In this document: one piece after another, positions 47,801-57,238 of the stretch | Numbering within the stretch: position 1 is the first letter of the stretch | Layout of the letters: every line of letters starts with the position of its first letter | Assembly: GCA_030529445.1 (NCBI GenBank) | Contig: JAUMWW010000012.1 | Coordinates: forward strand, 1-64,000 | Direction of reading: 5' to 3' | From: Johnsonella sp. | Lineage (GTDB): Bacteria; Bacillota; Clostridia; Lachnospirales; Lachnospiraceae | DNA length: 64,000 nt | The notes under the pieces: model-generated | What the model was told of the DNA's origin: nothing | The model's input: the letters and a program-made list of their open reading frames with translations, nothing else | Databases searched by the model: none | Program-made: the position numbers and the translations under genes

Positions 47801-50800
47801 TGGGCGGCACTTCGGAGCTCAGCCCCAGCGTTGAGGTATTAAAGAGTGCGGAGCAGATGATAGAAGCTTCCAAGCTCACGATACCGGGATATACCTATGC
47901 GACCTTCGAGATCGCGGAGGGAGGAGTAGGCGATCCGGCACAGTACATCGTCGGTCTTGACACTCCCGCTCTGGTTCTGAGAAAGGATGAGGCGGCAGGC
48001 GTATTCAAGGGATATATGCCGAACCAGGATGTGAAGATTATCTTCCGCTATACCTCGGACACGACCTCCAATCTCCAGCTCAGATACAGAGACAAGGAAG
48101 ACAACGCGGTTCTCTACAGCAAGGTAGATCCGAAGGGACCGGGAGAGACAGTCAGTCAGCCGATCCCCAATATCAACGAACTTTACGGCTATACATGGAT
48201 TAACGGAGATTCCTCCGCAAACGTTGAGCCCGCAAGCGTAGGTTCGGTGGATGCAAGCGGAGTGCTCAATATTACGATGCCTGTTGCGGTAACCAATGTA
48301 AAGGCGGAGTATAAGCTCAGCAGAGATCCGGGCAAGTGGAGAGAGATCGAGTTTGATCTGGTCAACGCTCCCTATAATACGGGAAGTATTGAAGCCCTGC
48401 CTGCGGGAGCACCTACGAAGTTCCTCGCAAATGACGGAACTCCTGCGGGAGATGCAATGGCATATGACTTTGCAAAGCTTGAGAGCAAGGGTTATATACC
48501 GGCGACAACCCCGAATAATTACTATATGTTTGACGGATGGTATACGGATCCGGCAGGAACGATAAAGGTTCAGCCTACGGATAAATTCCCGACAGGAGCA
48601 GGAAGCTTCAAGCTCTATGCGAAGTTCGTGGAAGATCCTTCAAAATGGATTGATATCCATTTCGACAAAGCGGCTCATATTACAAACAGCCTGAGTCCTC
48701 TCAGCCTGCATAAGCCCTTTGACTATACATGGAACATGATCGCTGCCGAACTTCCCGCCATTACACCTGAAGTAAACTATGAGTTTGACAAGTGGACCTT
48801 AAACGGAGCGGCTGTTGATCCTTCCGCTGTTTTGGTCAACGGCGCAACCTATATCGCACATGCAAAGAAGAGCGCTGCTGTCTGGGGTCTGAATGTGGGA
48901 GACTTTACCCCCATCGGTCGCGTTTCCCAGGACGGAAGCGGAGAGATTGCGGTAAGAGATACGCAGGCGGGCAATGTATATATCGTCAGCGATATGAACG
49001 GAAACATCATTGATGTGATCACTTCCCCCGCAGACGGAAGCATTACCTTTAGCGATCTCTATCCGGGAACAAGATACAATGTTCAGGAAGGAACTCCGGA
49101 TACGGTTGCGGTAGTAGGTCAGCCGATCTCGACAATAACGGGATCTCAGGTCAGCGCACCCAAGGAGGTTCTGATCCCGACCGTAGAAGATAATTATGCG
49201 GTAGGAATTGATCCGAACAATGAAGGAATGGCACAGATCGTCATCAATCCGGCAGATCCCGATTCGGATTATGCATTGATTGATGAAAACGGCAATGTAG
49301 TACCTTATCCGACAGCAAACAACGGCTGGATGAGCCCCGTCGGAAGCAATCCTTCCACGGTAACTTTCGACAATCTCAATCCGGGCGGAACCTATAGAGT
49401 AGTGGCAAGGAAAAAGGGAGACAATTCCGTTCCTTCTCCGCTCGATAAGTTCAATGAAGGTACGGATATCACCGCAAACCCGGGAGATATGCTGGAAGCA
49501 CAGAATTTTGTCGTAGAGACAAAGGGAGATACCTCTTCCGTAGTGCAGACGGTAGCGGGCAATGCGGTCAACCTTTCGAGATTCGATACCGCAAAGAAGG
49601 GAGATCTCGTAGAGATCCATACCGATGCGGTGAATGCGGGAGGACAGGCGTTTAAGTATTGGAAGGTCGTTGCGGGAAGAAATCCGGGAGTAGTCGGAAG
49701 AATTACCAGCACGGACTTCAGCTTTACAATGACGGCAAGCAATATCGTTCTCAGAGCGGTTTACGAAAGACCGGCGACCCTTCCCTCCAATGCAAATTCC
49801 GAAGAGGAAATCAGAGGAGGAGCACAGGGCGAGTTCGGACTCGATCCGGATTCGATCGGAGCGCTTGAGGATGCACTGACGACTCCGGATGATGAAGTTC
49901 TGATGGATATCAACGGAGCGGATGTAACTTACAGAATCGTATTTAACAAGAGAAATGCAAAAGCAAATGAAGTAAGCGCGGTTAAGCCGATTTCGGTATC
50001 GGGAAGCAACCATAGCGATGCGTTCAACGCGGCATGGGGACTCGATGTGATCGCGGAAAGATATGTTGACGGAAGACTGGTGGGAAGAGCGACTCCTTCC
50101 AATGCAACCACAGACGTGATCATTCAGCTGCCCGGAGAGGATACTGATATGCTCGACTATGAGCTCTTTGACGTAAGCAATCCGACAACACCGGTGGGAA
50201 TGACGATGATAGGAGATCCGGAGCAGAATGCGGGACTCTTCAGCTTCAATGCGACAATAGGACATTCCTATGTGCTTGTATACTCAAAGACATTTAAGCT
50301 GAGATTCATAGACAATAATCCTGTTCTTGATTTCATGCATCTGAACGATGTCAGCAGAAACTTCTACCATGTGATGAAGATCCGGCGAAAGGAAGCGCCT
50401 ACCGATGCTTGGTACGATACGCCACAGCTTTGGAGAATGGCGAGAGACTACCGAGATTCCTTATATGTAGGAAGACAGAGCAGACCGACGGATCAGGACG
50501 GCATATTCTGGGAAGTAAACTTTGCCGATATCTATGGAGTGGAATACAGCTTCATCGATTGGAGCAGGAAGAACATGCCCGAGAATATCCAGATCTTCGA
50601 TCCGGATGCACAGGTAAGCAGACCCATGGTGATTTATGCATACTATAAGGATAATCGTGCGGAGGTAACGAAAGCAAGAACGAAGCTTACCGGTCTGATC
50701 GGAGAAGCTGAGGTCTTGACAGGCAATCCCTATCTGAATGACAGCGAGATCGATATGCTCAAAAACGCAATCGCAGCGGCAAAGGCAAGGATAGATCAGA

Positions 50801-51516
50801 GAAGAGGAGAGCTGCTTAAGTATGATTTCGGCAGCGGACTGATCGATCCCCAGCGTATGGCGATTTACGAAGAGCTGAAGAAAGCGATCGATGATCTTGA
50901 GGCACTGATAAGAGATCTCCTCGGCAGAATAGATGCAAGAAGCAGACGGTTTGAAGGATATACCGGCGGAAGCAGCGGAGGCGGAAGCGGAAGCGGCGGA
51001 AGAGGAACCGGAAACAGAAACAGACCGCTTGAAGCAGGAGGAGAAAAGACCTTTACCTTGGGCGTAGACGGAAACTGGCAGATCAATTCCGCAACGGGCA
51101 AATGGTCCTTTGTACTTAACGGAGGTCTCCCGCTCAATAATGCATGGGGTAAGATACAGTTTGCAAACGTAGAAGGAAAGCTGATCACGAAATGGTATTT
51201 CTTCGATCATCAATCCGCAATGGTAACAGGATGGTATCATGACCAGAAACTCGACAAGTGGTATTTCCTCAACACCGCCGAGGGTGCGGACAACGGACAG
51301 ATGCTGAAGGGCTGGTTCCTTGATAAGAACGGAAACTACTGGTATTATCTGGATCCGGTACTCGGAGAGATGTATGTCGGCTGGTCCAAGATAGGCGATA
51401 AGTGGTACTATTTCGAGCCTGTCGGAGGAAAAGGTCGTCCTAAAGGATCACTCTATATCAGCACCACGACTCCCGATGGTTACCAAGTGAACCATAACGG
51501 CGAGTGGGTGAATTAA
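44863..51516 (+). CDS. Giant secreted surface protein, 2217 residues
   Basis: A signal peptide (to about residue 37, ARA-A) leads into a roughly 350-residue unassigned N-terminal domain. A parallel beta-helix-like region rich in repeated short strands follows (about 390-620, TLVIGDVTLDGGNSD, SAHLDMNYGT). Next come several InlB-type/Listeria-Bacteroides repeats (about 780-1340; YLFDANGGTIGG, YDFGGWRQF, MFDGWYTDPAG), then Ig-like modules with the phrase DMNGNIIDVI, and a helical segment (about 1930-2010). After a Gly/Ser linker, choline-binding-type repeats anchor the C-terminus (from about 2050) and end TPDGYQVNHNGEWV. No LPXTG motif is seen, so anchoring is by the repeats. It shares modules with the next gene. 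Adhesin function is inference. AGGAGG precedes the start. Confidence 0.88.
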   Translation: MNNKFLRKARRGLAAALSAAMVFSGLPVLGGMEARAATELQENTVLSDPDTLVHGFQYIGSAGSAIVYGNASGHQGTNSWSHGGSSYRDHYTFDMGAITDDAHKNNKSKGFYATDPTGPPNAASTVKTSYGSNWFAAYYAFGKPYRVGKIDPANLGAPYESGVTVDPKPTYAANNVEVASATFNADNFQNFNPIIAGSPMLNGQVSTVSGPGGKEVEVRTEFKPSSDGQWIILEYTVHNKTAQEVDFNIGHETDTQLYNHDACPIIVTEQDGAASDPDAFEGLHMIANAGSTYQFSNCDIITYHPDPVLDLGMQKRDGADKSEARVWAGRYSTTGGQTHSLWAFSKSPKGLQGGFDSSGAFSAYFNLKPRETKSVRFGLSMKTAVYYVKAGATGGTGFIATPYGSIKEALDKIKSLSGLKKAYIYLMSDVELDQKLVIPDGLSLTIQTTDFTIPEGTTYNTSGTYYYSNAPEPYENSAPRKKIIRKAGFNEEFFTLGGANSTLVIGDVTLDGGNSDTSTKPLISASQGKVEIKRRAVLENNKVNAADTASAIDISGSAHLDMNYGTIKGNTSMNGSAVHLGSSKEMTLQNTVVIHDNKDINGAQANLHLKSGKKVKVLNTLGSESKIGVNVETLPGDNEHSTLVAIKEPSLATVPYSTLNFPADKEGTLTHTGDPSKKVTDTADTNTPQDPQSIYLAAPKNSLSIAYVDTSGNILPPAVLPPGFTNPINAEVAAGSVLNYAPPAATGYRVKRAFSSPPNSPAVDPVTGVVNGIMPGANLNITVEYEKIQVRYLFDANGGTIGGQPRVIKEENVSTGPSILGSPPIPSRVGYDFGGWRQFTDDGNEEYNGEPDLNPGAPAFDAYPNPAAEGITYLFAKWNPGTGQFPLSQSHKNSNPSVRITFATKTENKTFNSSQTIAPAPIPCYLYNELQLAPALGYVSPGNGNHTFNMPAGGVSANYTYKVNLDPSQRKRFIVEHKPMGGTSELSPSVEVLKSAEQMIEASKLTIPGYTYATFEIAEGGVGDPAQYIVGLDTPALVLRKDEAAGVFKGYMPNQDVKIIFRYTSDTTSNLQLRYRDKEDNAVLYSKVDPKGPGETVSQPIPNINELYGYTWINGDSSANVEPASVGSVDASGVLNITMPVAVTNVKAEYKLSRDPGKWREIEFDLVNAPYNTGSIEALPAGAPTKFLANDGTPAGDAMAYDFAKLESKGYIPATTPNNYYMFDGWYTDPAGTIKVQPTDKFPTGAGSFKLYAKFVEDPSKWIDIHFDKAAHITNSLSPLSLHKPFDYTWNMIAAELPAITPEVNYEFDKWTLNGAAVDPSAVLVNGATYIAHAKKSAAVWGLNVGDFTPIGRVSQDGSGEIAVRDTQAGNVYIVSDMNGNIIDVITSPADGSITFSDLYPGTRYNVQEGTPDTVAVVGQPISTITGSQVSAPKEVLIPTVEDNYAVGIDPNNEGMAQIVINPADPDSDYALIDENGNVVPYPTANNGWMSPVGSNPSTVTFDNLNPGGTYRVVARKKGDNSVPSPLDKFNEGTDITANPGDMLEAQNFVVETKGDTSSVVQTVAGNAVNLSRFDTAKKGDLVEIHTDAVNAGGQAFKYWKVVAGRNPGVVGRITSTDFSFTMTASNIVLRAVYERPATLPSNANSEEEIRGGAQGEFGLDPDSIGALEDALTTPDDEVLMDINGADVTYRIVFNKRNAKANEVSAVKPISVSGSNHSDAFNAAWGLDVIAERYVDGRLVGRATPSNATTDVIIQLPGEDTDMLDYELFDVSNPTTPVGMTMIGDPEQNAGLFSFNATIGHSYVLVYSKTFKLRFIDNNPVLDFMHLNDVSRNFYHVMKIRRKEAPTDAWYDTPQLWRMARDYRDSLYVGRQSRPTDQDGIFWEVNFADIYGVEYSFIDWSRKNMPENIQIFDPDAQVSRPMVIYAYYKDNRAEVTKARTKLTGLIGEAEVLTGNPYLNDSEIDMLKNAIAAAKARIDQRRGELLKYDFGSGLIDPQRMAIYEELKKAIDDLEALIRDLLGRIDARSRRFEGYTGGSSGGGSGSGGRGTGNRNRPLEAGGEKTFTLGVDGNWQINSATGKWSFVLNGGLPLNNAWGKIQFANVEGKLITKWYFFDHQSAMVTGWYHDQKLDKWYFLNTAEGADNGQMLKGWFLDKNGNYWYYLDPVLGEMYVGWSKIGDKWYYFEPVGGKGRPKGSLYISTTTPDGYQVNHNGEWVN

Positions 51517-51536
51517 AGTGTGAATAGGAGGAATGA

Positions 51537-54500
51537 ATGAGAAAAATTAATTTCAAAAGACAGTTGGCGGCATTGCTGTCTGCCGGCATGGTATTTACCA
51601 TGCTGGCACCGGCTCAGCCGGTCTATGCGGATACCATACCGGACGGAACGCCGGGAAAAGTCAATTTTTCCCTGAGCAAATGGCAGCCCTCGGTAGGTCC
51701 TACAGGTGATTTTTCGATCAACGGAACCGCAGGCGCCGACCTGACGGGTCACGGAGAAGCGGATACCAGACCGGGATTTGAAAATAAGTTTTTATTGCCT
51801 TATCTGAAGGTGCAGGGCACAGAGGTGGAATATACGCCGAATCTGACCTTTGCGGGCAAGGAATTTCCGGGAAGCGATTTTGTAGGCTATAAGATCGCGG
51901 GATGGTATACGGATAAAACCAACCAGGGCATAGGCTTTCAAGCGCATCATCTGCCTTCACAGTGGCCCTATGCGGAAACAACTTATTATGCGGAGCTGGA
52001 GGCGGATCCCGCATTCGAATTTAAGATGGAAACCATACATCGGGCAAATGCGGCAAGCGGCGTTACCGTGCCGAATATGGGAACGGAATCCGTATTAAGT
52101 CGCGTGCTTTCGAATTTCCAGGCAACACCGAGAAATATTCCGGGATTTAAGGTCATCAACGTAGATGACAATAATAACGGAGACGGAGGAAAAACAATAA
52201 CCTCCTTCAAGTATGAAGCCTCTCATCCGATGAATGTGGAGCAGCCCCTTCCTACTCCGGATAACTTCGCGTTCAATCCGGCGACCAAGTATGTGACGGG
52301 AACGGTCTCCAACAGAGATATGAGGGTGGAGTATGTGTATGACGTGGATACCAGCGTTCAGTTTTCTCTTAAGGTGGAGCATGATATCGCAGGCCTCAAG
52401 CAGAACGAGAGCAGAGAATACAATGCGGGAATCAGCCTGAACGCGGAAAACATAGGTCCGAAGGAAAATCTTTTACAGCCCCAGGGAACGGATACGCAGC
52501 CCAGATATCTTCTGGTAGATAAAAAGATCACGCTTCCCGACGGTTCGCCCGTACCCGGAGGAGGAGCACAGGCTCCCAATCTTCTGGGAGGCGAGAGCTT
52601 GAGCTTTAATCCTGCCAATAATAAGCTGGAAGGAACGATGCTCAACAGAAACGTAAAGATTACCTATGTATATGACAGAAATCCGAATTATACGGCAACG
52701 ATGAGAATCAAGTACCAGGATGCACTGGGCAATAATATTACCGATAAGGTAATTGCCAAGCTTGCTCAGACCAATCCGGGACTGGTTCATGACGGACCCG
52801 CAAGCGCAGGTTCGACCAATCCCTTCAAGGAGATGGTCGGAAGCGAACAGATGCTTACCTATACGGTAAAATTTGCGGATGCCGCAAACTATGTGATCTA
52901 TGCGCCCGTATTGGATGATTATTTAAGCGATCCTCTCAACGGACCGAAGGTAGAAGCCGTAGATCCGGCAGACTTCGCCGGAGCGGGATATACGCTCAAT
53001 GCTACCGGATGGAATGCGGCAAATCCGCAGTACAATGTAACGATAGCCGCTCCGCCCTCGGGTTCAGGAGATCTTACGGTTACCTATACCCTGGATCCGG
53101 ACAGAAAAGTTGATGTAACCCTGGGTTCAAACGGAAACGGAAGAATCATGGTAGGAAACGTGGAGTATGACCTGGCAAATAACAGCAGCCATGCCATAAC
53201 TCTTCTGAAGGAAAACATCGATACGGTAAACAATACCTGTACGGTAACGATTGACGAAAGTCAGCTCCATACCTTGGTACCGGATGTCGGATATAAGGCA
53301 GTCGGCTGGAAGTATGACAATAACTTTATCAATCTGCCGGTAACCCTGACCCTGCCCAGAGATGCGCAGAATATTTATCTCGAAGGAATCTTTGAAGAAG
53401 AGGCGGGAGATTGGAATGAGTACTATCTGGCAGCGGGCAATGCACAGGTAAGCATTACCGGTCCGACGATTGTTCGCAAGCTGAATAAGGATGTACACGG
53501 CAATCCGCTTACCATTACATGGGCAGATCTGAGCGCAGAAACTGCAAACATCAGTCTGGTGCCCAATCATTCCGCAAAATGGTATGATGAGAATTCTCAG
53601 CTGATGGATCCGGCAAGCCCCGTAGCGGCAGGAATGACTTATACGGTATACGGAGTATCCGATTTGCTTCCTCCGGGACCCTATACGCCTACTGCAAGTG
53701 CTTCTCTTGATCCGGCTACGGCAAAACCGGTAATTACTCTGGATACTTCCGCCGACCCGATACATCCGGGATTGGATTATGTGATTACGGATATGAACGG
53801 CAATGTGATAGACGTGATCCCGGGAAGCCAGGTACTTGCAAACGGAGGTTCCATTATCAGCCCCAACGTTCATCCGGGAGAAGCTTATCAGCTGTTTACG
53901 GCTAATCCGGGAATGGCGGTACCGGGACAGCCCATTCCTCCGACGGGAACGGATGTTTCTTCTCCGGCACAGCTGAATGTACCTCATATTCTGACTCCTC
54001 AGGTAACGGAAGACAGCGCTAATCCGGGAAGAGCATCGATCATTATCGATCCGACGACTCCCGATCATGAATACGCATTAATGGACAGCAACGGCAATGT
54101 GGTTTATCCCTTTGCTGCACCGAGCCCGAACGGAGGTCCGATCAGCTTCGGCGATCTGGATCCGGATGCGACATACAGCGTAGTGGTAAGACCGGTAGGT
54201 TCGCCCGCAACGGAAGCGGATCAGGCACCCGGTCAGCCGGTGAATACGGATAATTTAGGCTTGGCGGTTACCGCCTTCAAGGTAAGCACGGTATTTCCGG
54301 CGGGAGCATCGCTTGAGCTGGCATTGTCCGGAATCGGAGGAAATCCGATAAGCGATCTGAGCGAACTCGATGCGATAGCACCGGGAACGAGGGTAGATCT
54401 TGAAGCAAGCAATACCGATGCAAACAGCAATTTCTTCGACCAGTGGATGATCATCAGCGGTATTTCCGCAAGTGACGCCAATTTTGCAGGTAACAAGATA

Positions 54501-56090
54501 AGCTTTACCATGCCGAGAAATCCGGTAAAACTTCAGGCTTTATACGAGTCTGTTCCTGCAACCTGGAGCAACGCTCTCTATGACAATAATAAGGGAGACG
54601 GCTTGGGTATTGCGGTGGTAAGACCGACTGTTACCCCAAATGCGACAACCCAGCCCAAGGATCATTTCAGAATTCATATTGTAAAGGATCCGATGAGCTC
54701 CGCAATCAGAGATCTTATCGCTGCCGAAGAAAGCGATCCTTTCAAAGGCTTATGGGTGATGAGAGCCGTATTGCAGTATGAAGATGCATCAGGAAACTGG
54801 ATTGATTATCCGGAAGGCATACCGGAGCTTGATGTAACGATAGAGACCGGTGCTTTGATTTCCACTCAGGAATACAGATTCTATAAGGTGGATCCGGCAA
54901 ATCTCATAGCGCATCGTGAAAGCGGAAGCTTTGAGAATGACTGGACGAGCAACCAGTATCAGGGTGAATTTGATTTCAGCGTGGAAAACGGCGCTTATTA
55001 TGCTTTCGGTTATGTAAAACCGACAACATACACAGTCAAGATCAAGGACAGCAGGACAGGTGCACAGAAAGTAACCTTCCTGATCAGATCGGATGAGGCG
55101 CTTTCCGACCATTCTGCAAAGTATGATCCCTTTATCGAGGCGGATGAGATCGATGCAAACGGTATTACATGGACTTATAAGGGCTTAAGCAGCGATAGAG
55201 ACAACTTTGTTCCGGTGGATACCAATCTGAGACTGACCGATAATATGACGCTCTATCTCTTCTACGGAAATGACAGACAGGAGAGAGCGGATGCGGACAG
55301 AGAGCTGAGAGATCTGATTGCTTCGGCAATGAGAAGGATGAACGATCCGATCGGCTTATCCGATAAGCGCAAGCTTCAACAGGCGATCGACCTTGCCAAT
55401 GCGATACTGAACCAGACAAGCCCGAGAAAGGCATCAACACCCGAACTGCTTGCGGAAATCGCAAAGCTCGGTCAGGTATTGAGAGGGGTTCAGGACATTG
55501 ATTCAAGCGGCGGCGGCTCCGGCGGAAGCGGAGGCGGCGGTTCGGCTTCCCGCGGCATCGATACCAACAGATCACTCAGAGTAGGTCAGGACGGCGACTG
55601 GAAGCTTGTCGATGCGGCAAACCATAAGTGGGAATTCAACTTAAAGCAGGGCGGCAAGGTAAAAGGATGGGCAAGCCTTTCCTATACCTTCCAAGGCAAG
55701 ACGAAGGTAGAATGGTATCATTTCGGTGATGACAATATCATGGACAGCGGATGGCTCTTTGATCAGACCAGCGGAAAATGGTATTATCTCTCCGAGGATC
55801 ATGACGGCTTCTTCGGTCAGATGGTTACGGGCTGGTATCGTGATGCAAATGACGGAAAATGGTATTATCTGGATCCGAACAAGGGAGCGATGCTCCTCGG
55901 ATGGCAGAATATCGGAGGTCTCTGGTACTATTTCGCACCCGCAAACAATGCACAGACCTGGTTCTATAACGAGGGAACCCGTATGTGGGAATTCAAAGGA
56001 AGCGTTGAGCGTCCCTACGGTTCGATGTATATCAATGAAAAGACACCGGACGGTTATACGGTAAATGCAGAGGGAGTTTGGGTACAGTAA
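51537..56090 (+). CDS. Large secreted surface protein, 1517 residues, paralogue of the preceding giant
   Basis: A signal peptide (to about residue 31, VYA-D) precedes repeated beta-rich modules that resemble MucBP/InlB-like adhesin repeats (for example VKVEHDIAG and RIKYQDALGN units). Ig-like modules follow with the same YVITDMNGNVIDVI phrase as the upstream protein, then a helical stretch (about 1260-1330), a Gly/Ser linker and C-terminal choline-binding-type repeats ending TPDGYTVNAEGVWV. Domain order and several phrases parallel the 2217-residue protein, pointing to duplication and divergence. It starts 20 bases after that gene and ends before a strong terminator. No enzymatic site was recognised. 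Confidence 0.88.
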   Translation: MRKINFKRQLAALLSAGMVFTMLAPAQPVYADTIPDGTPGKVNFSLSKWQPSVGPTGDFSINGTAGADLTGHGEADTRPGFENKFLLPYLKVQGTEVEYTPNLTFAGKEFPGSDFVGYKIAGWYTDKTNQGIGFQAHHLPSQWPYAETTYYAELEADPAFEFKMETIHRANAASGVTVPNMGTESVLSRVLSNFQATPRNIPGFKVINVDDNNNGDGGKTITSFKYEASHPMNVEQPLPTPDNFAFNPATKYVTGTVSNRDMRVEYVYDVDTSVQFSLKVEHDIAGLKQNESREYNAGISLNAENIGPKENLLQPQGTDTQPRYLLVDKKITLPDGSPVPGGGAQAPNLLGGESLSFNPANNKLEGTMLNRNVKITYVYDRNPNYTATMRIKYQDALGNNITDKVIAKLAQTNPGLVHDGPASAGSTNPFKEMVGSEQMLTYTVKFADAANYVIYAPVLDDYLSDPLNGPKVEAVDPADFAGAGYTLNATGWNAANPQYNVTIAAPPSGSGDLTVTYTLDPDRKVDVTLGSNGNGRIMVGNVEYDLANNSSHAITLLKENIDTVNNTCTVTIDESQLHTLVPDVGYKAVGWKYDNNFINLPVTLTLPRDAQNIYLEGIFEEEAGDWNEYYLAAGNAQVSITGPTIVRKLNKDVHGNPLTITWADLSAETANISLVPNHSAKWYDENSQLMDPASPVAAGMTYTVYGVSDLLPPGPYTPTASASLDPATAKPVITLDTSADPIHPGLDYVITDMNGNVIDVIPGSQVLANGGSIISPNVHPGEAYQLFTANPGMAVPGQPIPPTGTDVSSPAQLNVPHILTPQVTEDSANPGRASIIIDPTTPDHEYALMDSNGNVVYPFAAPSPNGGPISFGDLDPDATYSVVVRPVGSPATEADQAPGQPVNTDNLGLAVTAFKVSTVFPAGASLELALSGIGGNPISDLSELDAIAPGTRVDLEASNTDANSNFFDQWMIISGISASDANFAGNKISFTMPRNPVKLQALYESVPATWSNALYDNNKGDGLGIAVVRPTVTPNATTQPKDHFRIHIVKDPMSSAIRDLIAAEESDPFKGLWVMRAVLQYEDASGNWIDYPEGIPELDVTIETGALISTQEYRFYKVDPANLIAHRESGSFENDWTSNQYQGEFDFSVENGAYYAFGYVKPTTYTVKIKDSRTGAQKVTFLIRSDEALSDHSAKYDPFIEADEIDANGITWTYKGLSSDRDNFVPVDTNLRLTDNMTLYLFYGNDRQERADADRELRDLIASAMRRMNDPIGLSDKRKLQQAIDLANAILNQTSPRKASTPELLAEIAKLGQVLRGVQDIDSSGGGSGGSGGGGSASRGIDTNRSLRVGQDGDWKLVDAANHKWEFNLKQGGKVKGWASLSYTFQGKTKVEWYHFGDDNIMDSGWLFDQTSGKWYYLSEDHDGFFGQMVTGWYRDANDGKWYYLDPNKGAMLLGWQNIGGLWYYFAPANNAQTWFYNEGTRMWEFKGSVERPYGSMYINEKTPDGYTVNAEGVWVQ

Positions 56091-56126
56091 AACAAAGGTT
56101 TTGCTCGGACAAAACCCTGTATCGAA

Positions 56127-56154
56127 AGCGCAGAGCAATTGCTCTGCGCTTTTG
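56127..56154 (+). terminator. Intrinsic terminator of the surface-protein operon
   Basis: A perfect 10-base stem (AGCGCAGAGC with GCTCTGCGCT, loop AATT) is followed by TTTGT. Confidence 0.88.
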
Positions 56155-56368
56155 TATTGGATAAAAAACCGTACTTTGTAAAAAGAAAGGAAAAAGTAAT
56201 AAAAATAAAATAAAATGAATAAGGAATCGGAAAAGAGGGATTGAAATAATAATTATTTAATATGGGCTTCATTTTTAATTTTCGGGCATATGCTATAGTG
56301 TTTTTGTATGAATTCGGAAAATTTCCGTATTCGCACGGATACTGTAAACGACGGAAAGGAGAAACGGA

Positions 56369-57106
56369 ATGAAAAGGATAATAGGAGTATTGGTAACGGC
56401 AGCTTCGATTGCAAGTATGAGCCTCACCGCATTTGCAGGCAACTGGGTAAGCGATGCAAAAGGATGGTGGTTCGATAAAGGAGACAATAGCTGGCCGGCA
56501 AGCCAGTGGATGTGGATTGACGGCAATAATGACGGCAGAGCGGAATGTTATTATTTCGATCAGCAGGGCTACTGCCTGATGAATACGAAAACGCCGGACG
56601 GATACAGCGTAGACAAGAGCGGGGCATGGGTTGTAAACGGCAGCGTACAGACCAAGCAGGTTTCACAGGGAAATAAAAATCAGGGAACGCAAAGCTCCGG
56701 CAAGAATCCTATCTATCTCTTCAATACCGATCCGATCGAAAAATCTCTCGTCTGGTTCCAAGGAGGAGAGCTGACCAGTGTAGAGGGAGAGAGCTGGAGC
56801 AATGTGCTTGAAATTACCCCCGCCTCCTTGCAGGGACTGGGCTTTATCAGCTATTCGACGCAGGGTTATAAGACGCTCAGGGCGAGAGTGGCACCGAGCC
56901 GGGAATGGGAAGCCGGTGAGCGGGCAAAGCTGATCGTATACGGGGACAATGGAGCAAAGCTTTATGAATCCGCGGATATTACAAAGGATACGAGAGCTTT
57001 CGATATCGAGGTGGATATTTCCGGATATCAGGCGATTAAGATCAAGGCTCAGGAGTTTGATCAGGACGGAAGCGAAATTCTTTTAAAGGATGCGAGATTT
57101 GAATAA
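56369..57106 (+). CDS. Small cell-wall-binding repeat protein, 245 residues
   Basis: A signal peptide (residues 1-23, AFA-G) is followed by one aromatic wall-binding module (NWVSDAKGWWFDKGDNSWP through AECYYFDQQG) that ends with NTKTPDGYSVDKSGAWV. This is the same closing motif as the two large surface proteins, here placed in the N-terminal third. After a Gln/Asn/Ser-rich linker, residues about 115-245 form a beta-rich domain reminiscent of NPCBM-type carbohydrate-binding folds (TLRARVAPSREWE, KLIVYGDNGAKLYES, KIKAQEFDQDGSEILLKDARF). Such domains recognise glycans. It is transcribed separately from the large operon. GGAAAGGAGA precedes the start. Confidence 0.82.
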   Translation: MKRIIGVLVTAASIASMSLTAFAGNWVSDAKGWWFDKGDNSWPASQWMWIDGNNDGRAECYYFDQQGYCLMNTKTPDGYSVDKSGAWVVNGSVQTKQVSQGNKNQGTQSSGKNPIYLFNTDPIEKSLVWFQGGELTSVEGESWSNVLEITPASLQGLGFISYSTQGYKTLRARVAPSREWEAGERAKLIVYGDNGAKLYESADITKDTRAFDIEVDISGYQAIKIKAQEFDQDGSEILLKDARFE

Positions 57107-57155
57107 AGAAGGCTTTTTTTCATGAAGGAAAGAAAGCAAATTTACCCTTTCCGCA

Positions 57156-57184
57156 TTGCCTAAACAGGATATATCCAGTATAAT
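57156..57184 (+). promoter_or_regulatory. Sigma-A promoter of the AI-2E/SpoIID-like pair
   Basis: TTGCCT at 57156-57161 and TATAAT at 57179-57184 are spaced by 17 bases. Confidence 0.8.
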
Positions 57185-57238
57185 ATCCTAGATATAATCA
57201 GGAAAAAAATACGGAATATCGATAAGGGGTTTTTGCAG

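Noticed and set aside
48799..50265. Long minus-strand open frame (488 codons) opposite the giant surface gene
   Set aside because: It lies wholly inside a clearly coding plus-strand gene, has no ribosome site or recognisable motif, and its Arg/Ser/Ile/Cys-rich composition is typical of antisense shadows. The same holds for 17328-18623 opposite groEL and 20446-21546 opposite guaB.
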